Below are positions 8,559 through 16,395 of a stretch of DNA of 64,000 bases, one piece after another. Location: NCBI GenBank assembly GCA_963844845.1, contig CAWJPW010000010.1, positions 124,001-188,000 on the forward strand, read 5' to 3'. The stretch's first letter is position 1. Each line of letters opens with the position of its first letter. The notes beneath the pieces were generated by a model. That model did not search any database and was not told the origin of the DNA. It saw only the letters and a program-made list of their open reading frames with translations. A program made the position numbers and the translations under genes. The stretch is from CAWJPW01 sp963844845 (GTDB lineage: Bacteria > Acidobacteriota > Thermoanaerobaculia > Thermoanaerobaculales > Sulfomarinibacteraceae).

Positions 8559-10040
8559 GTGTCCGAGACCTTCCTCCCCTGGCTCCTGTTCCTCGCCTAC
8601 GGCGCCGGCATCATCACCCTCACTCTGTGGAACCGCCGCAAGGCCGGGAGCATGGAGAGCTACGCCGTGGGCACCCGGCGGGTGCCGCCAGTCTTCATCG
8701 GCCTTTCCCTGGCCGCCAACATGACCAGCGTGGCCACCTTCGTCATCAACCCCGGGCTCATCTACGCCTACGGCTGGGCCGGGGTGGTGGGCTACGGCAT
8801 GGCCGCGCCGCTGGGGATCTTCATCGGCCTGGTGGTGACCTCCAAGCGCTTCCGCCGGGTGGGCGACCGCTTCACCGTACTCACCGTGCCGCAGTGGCTC
8901 GGCGAGCGCTACGGCGACCGCCGCCTCACCGTCTTCTTCGCCCTGGCGTCGCTCCTCCAGGTGACCTTCCTGGTGCTCATCGTCGCCGGCGTCACCTTGG
9001 TGCTCATGAGCGTCCTGCAGCTGCCGCTGGCGGCGACGCTGACCATCGTGGTGGGCTTCACCTTCGCCTACATCCTCCTCGGCGGTGCCGCGGTGCACGT
9101 GTGGTCCAACACCGTCCAGGCGCTGGTGATGATTGGCGTGGCGGTGGCCCTGGTGGCATCCGGGGCCGAGCTCTTCGCCGGCGGCGCAGGCCACTTCTTC
9201 GCGCGGCTCGACCTGGTGGGGCCGCACTACGGAGCGGTGACGAATCCGGACTCGCTCCTCTTCCGCGACCTCTTTGAGGTGGTCGGCGCCAACTTCCTCA
9301 TCGGCCTGGCCCTCATCATGCAGCCCCACATCATATCCAAGGCGCTGTACCTGCGCTCGGAGCGCGACGTGAACCTCTACCTGGCCACCGCGGTGGTAGT
9401 GGGCACCCTGTTCACGCTGGTGATGGTCACCGGGCTCTACGCCCGGATCAGCCTCGGCGGCGGGCTCCCCCCCGACCGGGTGGTGGCCACCTACATCGTC
9501 GAGGCGTTCTCTCCGGGCGCCCGCGCCTTCATCATGCTCGGCGTGCTGGCGGCGGGCTTCTCCACCATGGAGGGCGTCATCCTCGCTCTCTCGTCCATCT
9601 TCGCCAACGACTTCTACCGCCCGCTGGCACGCATGGCCGGAGCCAGCGAGGAGGCGGTGCGCGGCCGGCTCCTGCCCGTCTCGCGGATCTTCTTGGTGGC
9701 GTTGGCGCCGGTGACGTTCGCGCTGGCATGGTGGCAGATCACCGCGCCCTCGCTGTCGGTGGCGATCTTCGCCCAGAACGGCGTGTACGGGCTGTTCGCC
9801 GCGACCTTCGCCCCGGTGCTCTTGGGGATCTTCACCGAGCGGGTCGGCGCCGGGCTGGCGTTCGCCGCCGCCGCAACCGCGCTCTTCGTGCACTTCGGCA
9901 TGTACTACGGGAAGATCACCATCTACCACACGAACCCGGCGGTGCCGGCCGCGTGCGCCCTGGTGACCAGCCTGCTGGTGGTGGGCGCAGGCCTCATCCT
10001 GCACCCCACACCACCCTCACGGGAGGTCACGCCCGCCTGA
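8559..10040 (+). CDS. Sodium:solute symporter (SSS family)
   Basis: The GTG at 8559 follows a CCGGAGG site and gives a 493-residue protein with about 12-13 membrane segments. SSS hallmarks include the SMESYAVGTRRVPPVFIGLS segment after helix 1, the GLSLAANMTSVATF region that forms part of the sodium/substrate site, and VPQWLGERYG. In this family the sodium gradient drives uptake of solutes such as proline, pantothenate, sugars or short-chain acids. The substrate cannot be told from sequence. The helix 8 region (ALIMQPHIISKALYLR) and GVLAAGFSTMEGVILALSS are well conserved. A TAGAAT at 8521 could be a -10 element. The stop is 12 bases from the convergent GuaB-like gene. Confidence 0.9.
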   Translation: MSETFLPWLLFLAYGAGIITLTLWNRRKAGSMESYAVGTRRVPPVFIGLSLAANMTSVATFVINPGLIYAYGWAGVVGYGMAAPLGIFIGLVVTSKRFRRVGDRFTVLTVPQWLGERYGDRRLTVFFALASLLQVTFLVLIVAGVTLVLMSVLQLPLAATLTIVVGFTFAYILLGGAAVHVWSNTVQALVMIGVAVALVASGAELFAGGAGHFFARLDLVGPHYGAVTNPDSLLFRDLFEVVGANFLIGLALIMQPHIISKALYLRSERDVNLYLATAVVVGTLFTLVMVTGLYARISLGGGLPPDRVVATYIVEAFSPGARAFIMLGVLAAGFSTMEGVILALSSIFANDFYRPLARMAGASEEAVRGRLLPVSRIFLVALAPVTFALAWWQITAPSLSVAIFAQNGVYGLFAATFAPVLLGIFTERVGAGLAFAAAATALFVHFGMYYGKITIYHTNPAVPAACALVTSLLVVGAGLILHPTPPSREVTPA

Positions 10041-10052
10041 GTACTCCGATCC

Positions 10053-11504
10053 TCAGCGCTCGAAGGACTCGTGCCGGGCCGCAGGCGAGAGCGGAATGAG
10101 GTAGTCCATGGGCTCGGGCAGGATCTTGGCCCGCGCGGCAGCGAGCGACACCTCACCGGCGTAGCTCACCGCCGAACGCAGGTGACCGCGGAGGCGGTGG
10201 AGGATGTCCACCACACCGCCCTTGTAGAGCACCTGAAGCTCCTGGCCCTCGGGCGGGGTCGCCAGCGCCGACTCCAGCTCGTCGTCGTCGGCGTCGTAGT
10301 GCGACTCGAAGACCGCCTCGGGCGACGTCATTCCACGGTAGATCTTGCTCTTCTCGTGGGTGGACGGGTTCTCGATGACCACTCCGGGGGCCTCGTCGGT
10401 CCCCGACAGGGCGCTTCCCAGCATCACCGAGGAGGCGCCGCACACCAGGGCGAGGAACACGTCCTTGTCGTGGACGATGCCGCCGTCGGCGATGATGGGG
10501 ACGTCCTCTCCCACCGCGCACCAGGCCTCGCGGATGGCCTGCAGCTGCGGCACGCCGGCGGCCGTCTCCAGGCGCGTCCGGCAGCCGCGCCCGGGCCCCA
10601 CCCCCACCTTGACCGCGTCGGCCCCGCGCTCGGCCAGGAACCGGGCGCCCGCCCCGGTGGCCACGTTGCCGCACACCAGCGCCACGTCGGGGAAGCGGGC
10701 ACGCACCGCCGCGATCGCCTCCGCCATCACCTCCGAGTGGCCATGGGCGATGTCGATGACCAGGCAGTCTGCCTCCTCCTCCACCAGGGCCGCGGCGCGC
10801 TCCAGGAAGTCGCCACGGGCGCCGACGGCGGCCCCCACCAGCAGCCGGCCCTTGCGGTCGCGGCTGGCGTAGGGTCGGCGGCGCATGAAGAGGATGTCGC
10901 GGAGCGTGATGAGGCCGCGGATACGGCGCTCGCCGTCCACCAGCGGCAGCCGCTCGATGCGCTGCTCGAACATCACCCGCTCCGCCTCCTCCTCGCTCAC
11001 CCCCGGGGGACGCGTGTGGAGCTCGGCGAAGGGTGTCATGAAGTCGTCCACCGGGCGCTCCTCCAGCTTTGGGAGCCACGGCACGTCGCGGGCGGTGAGG
11101 AGCCCGGCCAGGATGCCGCTGCCGGGGGCCTCCTCCACCAGGATGGCGGCGATGTGGTGGCGCCGGGCGAACGCCTTGGCCTCGCGCACCGTGATTCCCC
11201 GTGGCAGGCAGAACGGCTTTTCGATCACCGCCCCGTGGCTGCGCTTCACGCGCCGGACCATCTCGGCCTGGCGCTCGATGGCGAGGGCGCGGTGGACGAT
11301 GCCGATGCCGCCTTCCAGGGCCATTGCCTTGGCCATCTCCCAGCCGGTGACGCTGTCCATGTTGGCGGACACGATGGGCAGCTCCAACGAGAGGCCGCGG
11401 GTGAAGCGTGCGGCCAGCGAGACGGCCCGGCGCGAGTCGCTCACCCCCTTCTGCGGCCGCAGCAGGAAGTCGCCGAAGGTCCGACCGATCCAGCGCTCGT
11501 CCAT
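10053..11504 (-). CDS. IMP dehydrogenase / GMP reductase family protein with CBS pair and altered catalytic loop
   Basis: The 483-residue protein has the IMPDH layout: N-terminal barrel half (PIVSANMDSVTGWEMAKAMA), two CBS domains at about residues 95-210, then the second barrel half. The nucleotide-binding and flap regions are present (ADGGIVHDKDVFLALVCGAS; SKIYRGMTSPEAVFE). The catalytic loop reads GVGPGRGCRTR instead of the usual GxGPGSICTTR. The nucleophilic Cys is kept, but the Ser and Thr around it, which normally contact substrate phosphate or are otherwise conserved, are changed. It could be IMPDH, GMP reductase or a divergent paralogue with another substrate. Its ATG overlaps the stop of the upstream ferredoxin-like gene by one base (TGATG), implying translational coupling. 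Confidence 0.8.
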   Translation of the reverse strand: MDERWIGRTFGDFLLRPQKGVSDSRRAVSLAARFTRGLSLELPIVSANMDSVTGWEMAKAMALEGGIGIVHRALAIERQAEMVRRVKRSHGAVIEKPFCLPRGITVREAKAFARRHHIAAILVEEAPGSGILAGLLTARDVPWLPKLEERPVDDFMTPFAELHTRPPGVSEEEAERVMFEQRIERLPLVDGERRIRGLITLRDILFMRRRPYASRDRKGRLLVGAAVGARGDFLERAAALVEEEADCLVIDIAHGHSEVMAEAIAAVRARFPDVALVCGNVATGAGARFLAERGADAVKVGVGPGRGCRTRLETAAGVPQLQAIREAWCAVGEDVPIIADGGIVHDKDVFLALVCGASSVMLGSALSGTDEAPGVVIENPSTHEKSKIYRGMTSPEAVFESHYDADDDELESALATPPEGQELQVLYKGGVVDILHRLRGHLRSAVSYAGEVSLAAARAKILPEPMDYLIPLSPAARHESFER

Positions 11505-12643
11505 CAGTGGTTCCTCTCGCGGCGCAGCGAGCCACCGACCATCTCCCAGGCCAGGCGACCGCCCAGGGCCACCGCACCGAGCGGGCCCGAGCGGTGTGCC
11601 GCACGCGCCAGCGACCAGTGGATGAGAGTGCGGGGCGGGGTGGTGCGCTCCGTCTCCGGCCGCGCGACCAGGGACACAGCCTCGGTGGGACAGGTGGGCA
11701 GGCAGACGCCGCAGCCGATGCAGCGCTGACCGTCCACCCCCGCGACGTCGTCGCCGTTGCTGATGGCGTCCACTGGGCAGCGCTCGGCACAGGCGCCGCA
11801 GGCGGCACAGGCGTCGGCGTCAACGGCCGCGACGAAGTTGCTTCGCACCAGCAGGTGGGGCGCGTCGTGCTCGCGGATCCCACGCAGGAATCCGCAGCAG
11901 CACGAGCAGCAGTTGCACACGAACATCTGGTCCTCGCGCACGTTGTAGGTGGCGTGCACGAGCCCCTCCTCCTCGGCGGCGGCGAGAACGGCGAGGGCCT
12001 CCTCGCGAGAGATCACCCGCCCCCATGTGGGGAAGCGCTCGTAGGCGTTCTCCTGCCGCGAGAATGCCAGGCAGGTCTCACGCGCATGGGTACAGCTGAA
12101 CCCCTGCAGCTCCCTCTCCTTGCGACAGATGCACTCGGCGATGCGGAAGGAGCGCGCCCCTTCGATCATCCGTCGCATGTCCTCGTGGGAAAGGACCTCG
12201 GCGTGAGACTCCAACGACACGTTGACCGGCACGACGCGGGCCAGGGCCGGGGCCGAGCCCCCCAGTGTTCGCATGAGCGCCGGCGCATACTCCTCGACCA
12301 GTGCCGCCAGCTCGGCATCCAGATGTGCCACCTGGTACTCCCAGATCCCCACCACGAACGGCACCAGGCAGTAGCACTGGCGGCCGCGGAAGCGCATCGA
12401 GGCGATCTGACCCCGGGCCGCCATCTCCTCGAGATGCTCTTCCATCACCGCCGGGTCCTCGCCCAGACGCCGCGCGATCACCGTCGGCGGCTCGGGGATA
12501 GGCTTCAGGCGCAATGCGAGGGCTGCATCCTCGGGGCGGAAGATCCGCTCCAGGATACGCAGCTCCACACCGGTCTCGGTGGCTGGGTAGCCGTTCGGGA
12601 GACCGTCGAGCTTCGCCGCCAGCCGCCGGTAGACCTCGTCCAT
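11504..12643 (-). CDS. 4Fe-4S dicluster ferredoxin-type protein with N-terminal helical domain
   Basis: The ATG at 12643 is preceded by a strong GGGAGGAAG site. The first 130 residues look like a winged-helix/helical module (YPATETGVELRILERIF). A cysteine-rich middle part contains ECICRKE, the SCTHARETCLAF segment, and FVCNCCSCCCGFLRG. Two classic bacterial ferredoxin motifs follow near the C-terminus: CAACGACAERCP and CIGCGVCLPTCP, each expected to hold a [4Fe-4S] cluster. This resembles ferredoxin-like proteins that relay electrons to soluble oxidoreductases. The one-base overlap with the IMPDH-family gene suggests the two proteins work together. It is divergent from upp. Confidence 0.85.
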   Translation of the reverse strand: MDEVYRRLAAKLDGLPNGYPATETGVELRILERIFRPEDAALALRLKPIPEPPTVIARRLGEDPAVMEEHLEEMAARGQIASMRFRGRQCYCLVPFVVGIWEYQVAHLDAELAALVEEYAPALMRTLGGSAPALARVVPVNVSLESHAEVLSHEDMRRMIEGARSFRIAECICRKERELQGFSCTHARETCLAFSRQENAYERFPTWGRVISREEALAVLAAAEEEGLVHATYNVREDQMFVCNCCSCCCGFLRGIREHDAPHLLVRSNFVAAVDADACAACGACAERCPVDAISNGDDVAGVDGQRCIGCGVCLPTCPTEAVSLVARPETERTTPPRTLIHWSLARAAHRSGPLGAVALGGRLAWEMVGGSLRRERNH

Positions 12644-12739
12644 CAGCTTCCTCCCATGGCATCGAGCTTCTGACCTCCACCACTGTAGCTCGGTCGCCAT
12701 CCCGGCGGCGCGGGTTGGCGCGTACCCCGGCGCTCGTGC

Positions 12740-12745
12740 TAGCGT
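12740..12745 (+). promoter_or_regulatory. Candidate -10 element of a leaderless upp transcript
   Basis: TAGCGT lies eight bases before the upp ATG, and no Shine-Dalgarno sequence fits in the remaining space, so transcription probably starts at or just before the start codon. On the other strand a TACAGT at 12682-12687 could serve the divergent ferredoxin operon. Confidence 0.4.
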
Positions 12746-12753
12746 GCTCGCCC

Positions 12754-13374
12754 ATGAGCCTGCACGTCGTCGACCACCCGCTGCTGCACGACATCATGGC
12801 CGCCTTGCGCGACCGCAATACGTCGTCGGACGAGTTCCGCCAGCTCTCCTATCGAGTGTCGGTCTTCCTCGTCGCCGAGGCGACCCGGGACCTGCCCACC
12901 GTGTCGGGTACCGTGAGCACCCCCTTGGAGAGTGCCGAGGTGCAACGACTCGCCGCCCGGGTAGTGGCGGTGCCCGTGCTGCGCGCCGGTCTCGGCATGC
13001 TCCAGGCGTTCCTCGACCTGGTGGCGGGCACCCAGGTGGGCTACTTCGGCCTCGAGCGCGACGAGAGCACCGCGCAGGCACGGTGCTACTACGAGAAGGT
13101 CCCCGCCGACCTCGCCAATGCCAGGGTGTACCTCCTCGACCCCATGCTGGCCACCGGCGGCTCAGCGGCCATGGCCGTTGAGGGGCTCCTCGCTCGGGGC
13201 GCCCACAACGTCCGCCTCGTGTCGGTGGTGGCCGCCCCTGAGGGTGTCGAGCATCTGCTCGCCGCCGCCCCCGACGCGGAGATCTACACCGCCGCCCTCG
13301 ACCGCGGCCTCAACGAGCGCAAGTACATCCTCCCCGGCCTCGGCGACTTCGGCGACCGCCTGTACGGGACGTAG
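12754..13374 (+). CDS. upp: Uracil phosphoribosyltransferase
   Basis: UPRTase converts uracil and PRPP to UMP in pyrimidine salvage. The 206-residue length is typical. The PRPP-binding loop reads VYLLDPMLATGGSAAMAVEG, the uracil-recognition region near the C-terminus is present (LNERKYILPGLGDFGDRLYG), and VPVLRAGLGML is the conserved Arg-containing segment. The start is the ATG at 12754, just after a TAGCGT hexamer. Together with the divergent IMPDH-family gene it forms a small nucleotide-salvage neighbourhood. Confidence 0.95.
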   Translation: MSLHVVDHPLLHDIMAALRDRNTSSDEFRQLSYRVSVFLVAEATRDLPTVSGTVSTPLESAEVQRLAARVVAVPVLRAGLGMLQAFLDLVAGTQVGYFGLERDESTAQARCYYEKVPADLANARVYLLDPMLATGGSAAMAVEGLLARGAHNVRLVSVVAAPEGVEHLLAAAPDAEIYTAALDRGLNERKYILPGLGDFGDRLYGT

Positions 13375-13397
13375 GGTTGCGTCCGCCCCGGGGCTCC

Positions 13398-13422
13398 CGG
13401 GCGGCGGCCATGCCGCCGCCCG
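13398..13422. terminator. Strong GC hairpin 24 bases after upp
   Basis: CGGGCGGCGGC pairs perfectly with GCCGCCGCCCG around a three-base CAT loop. It sits just after the upp stop and could end transcription, but no T-run follows, so a purely intrinsic terminator is doubtful. Confidence 0.4.
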
Positions 13423-13429
13423 TCGGCGC

Positions 13430-13488
13430 GTTCGCGAAGGGGGCAACGGCAGAAGCCGCCAAACGGCAACATGGCCCCTTTCGCGAAC
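13430..13488. repeat. Inverted repeat with TTCGCGAA cores
   Basis: Two 15-base arms (13430-13444 and 13474-13488) match in inverted order at 14 positions. Each contains the palindrome TTCGCGAA. The 29-base centre is itself partly self-complementary. It looks like the end-to-end arms of a small non-autonomous element or a protein-binding site. Confidence 0.55.
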
Positions 13489-13553
13489 ACGCCGAGTCGC
13501 CTGCCTGGTTGTTTGGGGCCACTGCTCCGGGCGCCAAAGGCCGTGGGAGCCCC

Positions 13554-13613
13554 CCTTGACGTTTCCCGCCAACGCGCCGCAGGGGGGATGGCGCTTCAGG
13601 GAAGACGTCAAGG
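13554..13613. repeat. Inverted repeat CCTTGACGT...ACGTCAAGG
   Basis: Arms at 13554-13567 and 13599-13613 pair over CCTTGACGT and then over TTCCC/GGGAA, with one extra base on the right arm and a GC-rich 31-base centre. Confidence 0.55.
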
Positions 13614-13661
13614 ACGGCACGCCCGCCGGAGGATCTGTGCTTCGCGGCGGTGACGGCGTCA

Positions 13662-13772
13662 GGGCACGCCGCCGTGGCTGAGCCACGGCCGGACGCGAGG
13701 AAGGGACCCGACGCACGCTCGCGTGCGCTCGGGGCCCGACCGAGTGGCCGAAAGGCCGCGAAGCGGCCGGCG
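13662..13772. repeat. Three-hairpin composite repeat, copy A
   Basis: The unit begins with a 36-base sequence (13662-13697) identical to 14309-14344 and ends with a 19-base sequence (13754-13772) identical to 14399-14417. Hairpin 1 is GCCGTGGC-TGA-GCCACGGC (13671-13689). Hairpin 2 lies at 13707-13733, with stem CCCGA-CGCACG pairing CGTGCG-C-TCGGG around CTCG. Hairpin 3 is GGCCGC-GAA-GCGGCC. The middle hairpin differs in sequence from copy B but keeps the shape. Confidence 0.7.
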
Positions 13773-14308
13773 CGCTCCTGGCCCTGGCTGTAGGCTTGTG
13801 CCGGCTTCGGCCGGGGAACCCCTCGGATCCGCCACCGCCTGATGGTGGTGGCTCCGCTCAGGGTGACAGGCAGTGGTTGCCGTCGCCGCAGGCGGCGGAG
13901 GCGGGTGGGTGGGACATGGCGTCGGAAGGGGAGTGGCGGGCGGCTTCGTCGCGAGGGGCGCGAGGTGGGTCTCCCTGGGGCGGCGCAGCCGACTCAGGGG
14001 GCGCCGCATCGCGGGCCGTAGCAGAAGCCGCAGGAGCCGCTCCCCGGGACGCGGCGAAGCCGCGGCCCAGCCGCCGCAGGCGGCAGACGCTTCCATGGCC
14101 TTTGCCGACCCGACGAGTCGCGCCGCCGTCGGTTCTCTGGGTGCGATTTGCGACCGAGCCGAGGAGGCATTGACCTCGTGGTCATGCCGACGAAGGCGAC
14201 GGAGCGAAGCGCGGCCAGAGGGCCGGCGCCGGCGCGACCCATACATTTCAGAGAGAGTGGGTTCTCTCTATCCTTCCGGAGCATGCCCTCGGGCGCACCG
14301 GGCCGCCG

Positions 14309-14417
14309 GGGCACGCCGCCGTGGCTGAGCCACGGCCGGACGCGCACTCGTCGCCGGTGGATGCTTGCATCCAGCAGGCGACCGGTGCGTGGCCGGAGGG
14401 CCGCGAAGCGGCCGGCG
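14309..14417. repeat. Three-hairpin composite repeat, copy B
   Basis: The two ends are the same as in copy A, and the spacing between them is nearly the same (90 versus 92 bases). The middle segment shares little sequence with copy A but folds alike: TCGCC (14351-14355) pairs with GGCGA (14377-14381), and inside it TGGATG pairs with CATCCA around CTTG. The copy lies 43 bases before the 3' end of the peptidase gene on the minus strand. Confidence 0.7.
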
Positions 14418-14459
14418 TGCCCCTGCGGCACGATCATCGCCCCGACTGCGGCTCGATTG

Positions 14460-16283
14460 TCAGTCGCTGCCGACGACCTCCGCCGCGGTCGCCGCCGTCG
14501 CCGCCCGAATTAGCCAGTGCTTCAGCCGCACCGGGTCGTTCGAGCTCGCGACGGTCTGCCGCGTGGTGTCGTCCACCTCGAGGCCGCGTGCCGCCAACAG
14601 CTTGAGCACCGCATCGCGGAGCGGCTCAGCCCGCTTCTCCGCCGCCTGCTCCCGCTTCAGCTCGGCAGGCACCTTCTTCATCTTCAGCCGGTCCCCGGTG
14701 GCCTCCGCAACCATGCGGTACCACGCCTCGGGGTACGGCGGATGCGTGACATTGCCGTGCTCGTCCTTGACGTTGCCGTCCAGGTACTTTAACAGCAGGA
14801 ACTTGGACAGCTCCTTCCAGCGCGCGACGACGCCGTCGCCGGCTGAACGGCTGTACTTCGTCAGGTACTCACGCCCCAGCCGCGGCGCCTCCCGGTAGAG
14901 CGCCAGCGCGGCTGCGTCCACCTCGGGCTGAGCCGCCAGGAACTTCCCCTCCAGCTCTCGCTGCACCGCCTGGACGTCCTTGATCATGTCGTCATAGCGG
15001 AGGTAGGCGAAGTTGGCCACCTGGTTGAACACCCAGAACGCCGCGTCGAGATCGACGTGTTGGAACGACCCGGTGCCGTGGGCGTAGCTGTACGGCACCG
15101 CCGTGATCCCACAGTAGGCCGGGAAGTACACCGTGCTGTAGGTGTCGTCCACACCGAACCAGAAGACGCCGCCAACCGCGTCAGGGAGCCACGAGCGCGC
15201 CTGGGCGACGAACGAGAAGCCGGTCTGCTGGGTCGAGGTCGCTCGCTCGTTGAAGTACTCCTGGCCGTCCACCTCCCAGGTGAGGGGACGCCAGCGGTAA
15301 GGCAGCAGGTGCGGTCCGGCGCCGACGTCCTTCGTCATGTCCAGCGGCGTACCCTCGAAGTGATCGCGCATGAAGCCCATCACGTCCGCCACGGTGAGCT
15401 TGCGGTCGGGCTTGACCCACAGCGGGATCGGTTCGGCGTCGGGCGAACCCTCCACCCAGTCGGCGGGAAGATCCTCGGAAGGCGCCGCGCGCCGAAACAT
15501 GCACCACACCCGTGCGTCGCAGAAGCGCCGGGCGCCGAACTCGTCGGGAGCGTAAGCGTCTGCAAAGCTAAACTTAGCGTCCGGACCGTCGAAGTACCCC
15601 TGCTCTCTGGCGAACGAGATGACGTCGGGAGCGTAGAGGGTGGTCTCGGGGTCGTCCAGGGGGAACCTGCGAATCCGGGAGGCATTGGCATGCCCCGAGA
15701 TGAAGCCGTCGGGCACCCGCCGCGCCACCCACACCGCACCGGTGCGGCCGGGCCCCTTGCCGAGCATCTCGAGGATCCACACCTCGTTGGGATCCGACAC
15801 CGAGAAGGACTCCCCCTCGCTGTGGTAGCCGTACCTCGCCACCAGGTCGGTCATCACCCGGATGGCCTCGCGCGCCGTCTTCGCCCGCTCGAGGGCGATG
15901 AACATGAGGCTCCCGTAGTCGATGAGACCCTGCGGGTCCGCCAGCTCGGGACGACCGCCGAAGGTGGTCTCGCCGATTGCCACCTGGTGCTCGTTCATGT
16001 TGCCGACCACTGAGTAGGTCCGCGGGACCTCGGGGATCTCACCCAGGATGTCGCCGGTGTCCCACTCGACAATCTCACGCAGTGAGCCCTCGGCGTGATC
16101 GGCAGCGGGGCGATACACCAGGTCGCCGTAGAACTCGTGTGAGTCGGCAGCGTACGTGATGATGGTCGAGCCGTCCGCCGTGGCCCCCTTGGAGATGAGG
16201 AAGTTGGTGCAGCCCTGGGCATCGGGCTGCACGAAGAGGGCCAGAGCAAGGGCCGCGGCGGCCATCCACCAGTTGCGTCGCAT
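14460..16283 (-). CDS. Secreted C69-family dipeptidase (PepD-like Ntn hydrolase)
   Basis: The ATG at 16283 follows AGGAGG at the ideal distance and starts a signal peptide (WWMAAAALALALFVQPDAQG). The mature chain would begin at Cys (CTNFLISKGATADGSTIITY), the expected N-terminal nucleophile of a C69 Ntn hydrolase, exposed by cleavage. At 607 residues it is longer than cytosolic PepD enzymes and matches the secreted form. Conserved blocks include GNMNEHQVAIGETTFGGR and VARYGYHSEGESFSVSDPNE. Family members hydrolyse dipeptides of broad specificity. It is divergent from the gamma-glutamyltransferase gene, which suits a shared role in peptide breakdown. Confidence 0.92.
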   Translation of the reverse strand: MRRNWWMAAAALALALFVQPDAQGCTNFLISKGATADGSTIITYAADSHEFYGDLVYRPAADHAEGSLREIVEWDTGDILGEIPEVPRTYSVVGNMNEHQVAIGETTFGGRPELADPQGLIDYGSLMFIALERAKTAREAIRVMTDLVARYGYHSEGESFSVSDPNEVWILEMLGKGPGRTGAVWVARRVPDGFISGHANASRIRRFPLDDPETTLYAPDVISFAREQGYFDGPDAKFSFADAYAPDEFGARRFCDARVWCMFRRAAPSEDLPADWVEGSPDAEPIPLWVKPDRKLTVADVMGFMRDHFEGTPLDMTKDVGAGPHLLPYRWRPLTWEVDGQEYFNERATSTQQTGFSFVAQARSWLPDAVGGVFWFGVDDTYSTVYFPAYCGITAVPYSYAHGTGSFQHVDLDAAFWVFNQVANFAYLRYDDMIKDVQAVQRELEGKFLAAQPEVDAAALALYREAPRLGREYLTKYSRSAGDGVVARWKELSKFLLLKYLDGNVKDEHGNVTHPPYPEAWYRMVAEATGDRLKMKKVPAELKREQAAEKRAEPLRDAVLKLLAARGLEVDDTTRQTVASSNDPVRLKHWLIRAATAATAAEVVGSD

Positions 16284-16382
16284 GCGTCCTCCTGAGGAGA
16301 TCATTCTCGCCCGCCGACACTTCGTGCCGCCGCGCGGAAGCCCGACCATTCTACGGGAGCCTCGCGCCCGGCGGACCCGTGG

Positions 16383-16388
16383 TAGCAT
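16383..16388 (+). promoter_or_regulatory. Candidate -10 element of a leaderless gamma-glutamyltransferase transcript
   Basis: TAGCAT is followed by exactly seven bases and then the ATG at 16396. The start codon has no Shine-Dalgarno sequence, so a message beginning at the start codon is likely. Confidence 0.4.
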
Positions 16389-16395
16389 CCCCCGG

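Larger units (their letters stand above)
13375..14459. repeat. Gene-free region packed with inverted repeats
   Basis: About 1.1 kb between upp and the C69 peptidase gene has no credible gene: every open frame is Arg/Pro/Ala-rich, without ribosome-binding sites or domains. Frames on the minus strand read CHPERS and LRSVAFVGMTTR, phrases I associate with dispersed intergenic repeats often mis-annotated as proteins. The stretch holds at least six inverted repeats, listed separately, and two copies of a composite three-hairpin unit. Further short hairpins of the form GCGGC-GAA-GCCGC lie near 14050. It looks like a hotspot of repeat insertion, or the home of a structured RNA. Confidence 0.7.

Noticed and set aside
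8451..10004. 517-codon minus-strand frame opposite the symporter
   Set aside because: The composition is dominated by His, Gln, Glu and Gly, the mirror image of a hydrophobic membrane protein; no start signals.
13659..14246. Minus-strand frame with CHPERS and similar phrases
   Set aside because: The phrases are typical translations of dispersed intergenic repeats; no conserved protein is encoded, and hairpins explain the sequence better.
13375..14459. CRISPR array
   Set aside because: Only two copies of the unit exist, the unit is composite with internal hairpins, and spacing is about 650 bases, unlike a CRISPR repeat-spacer pattern.
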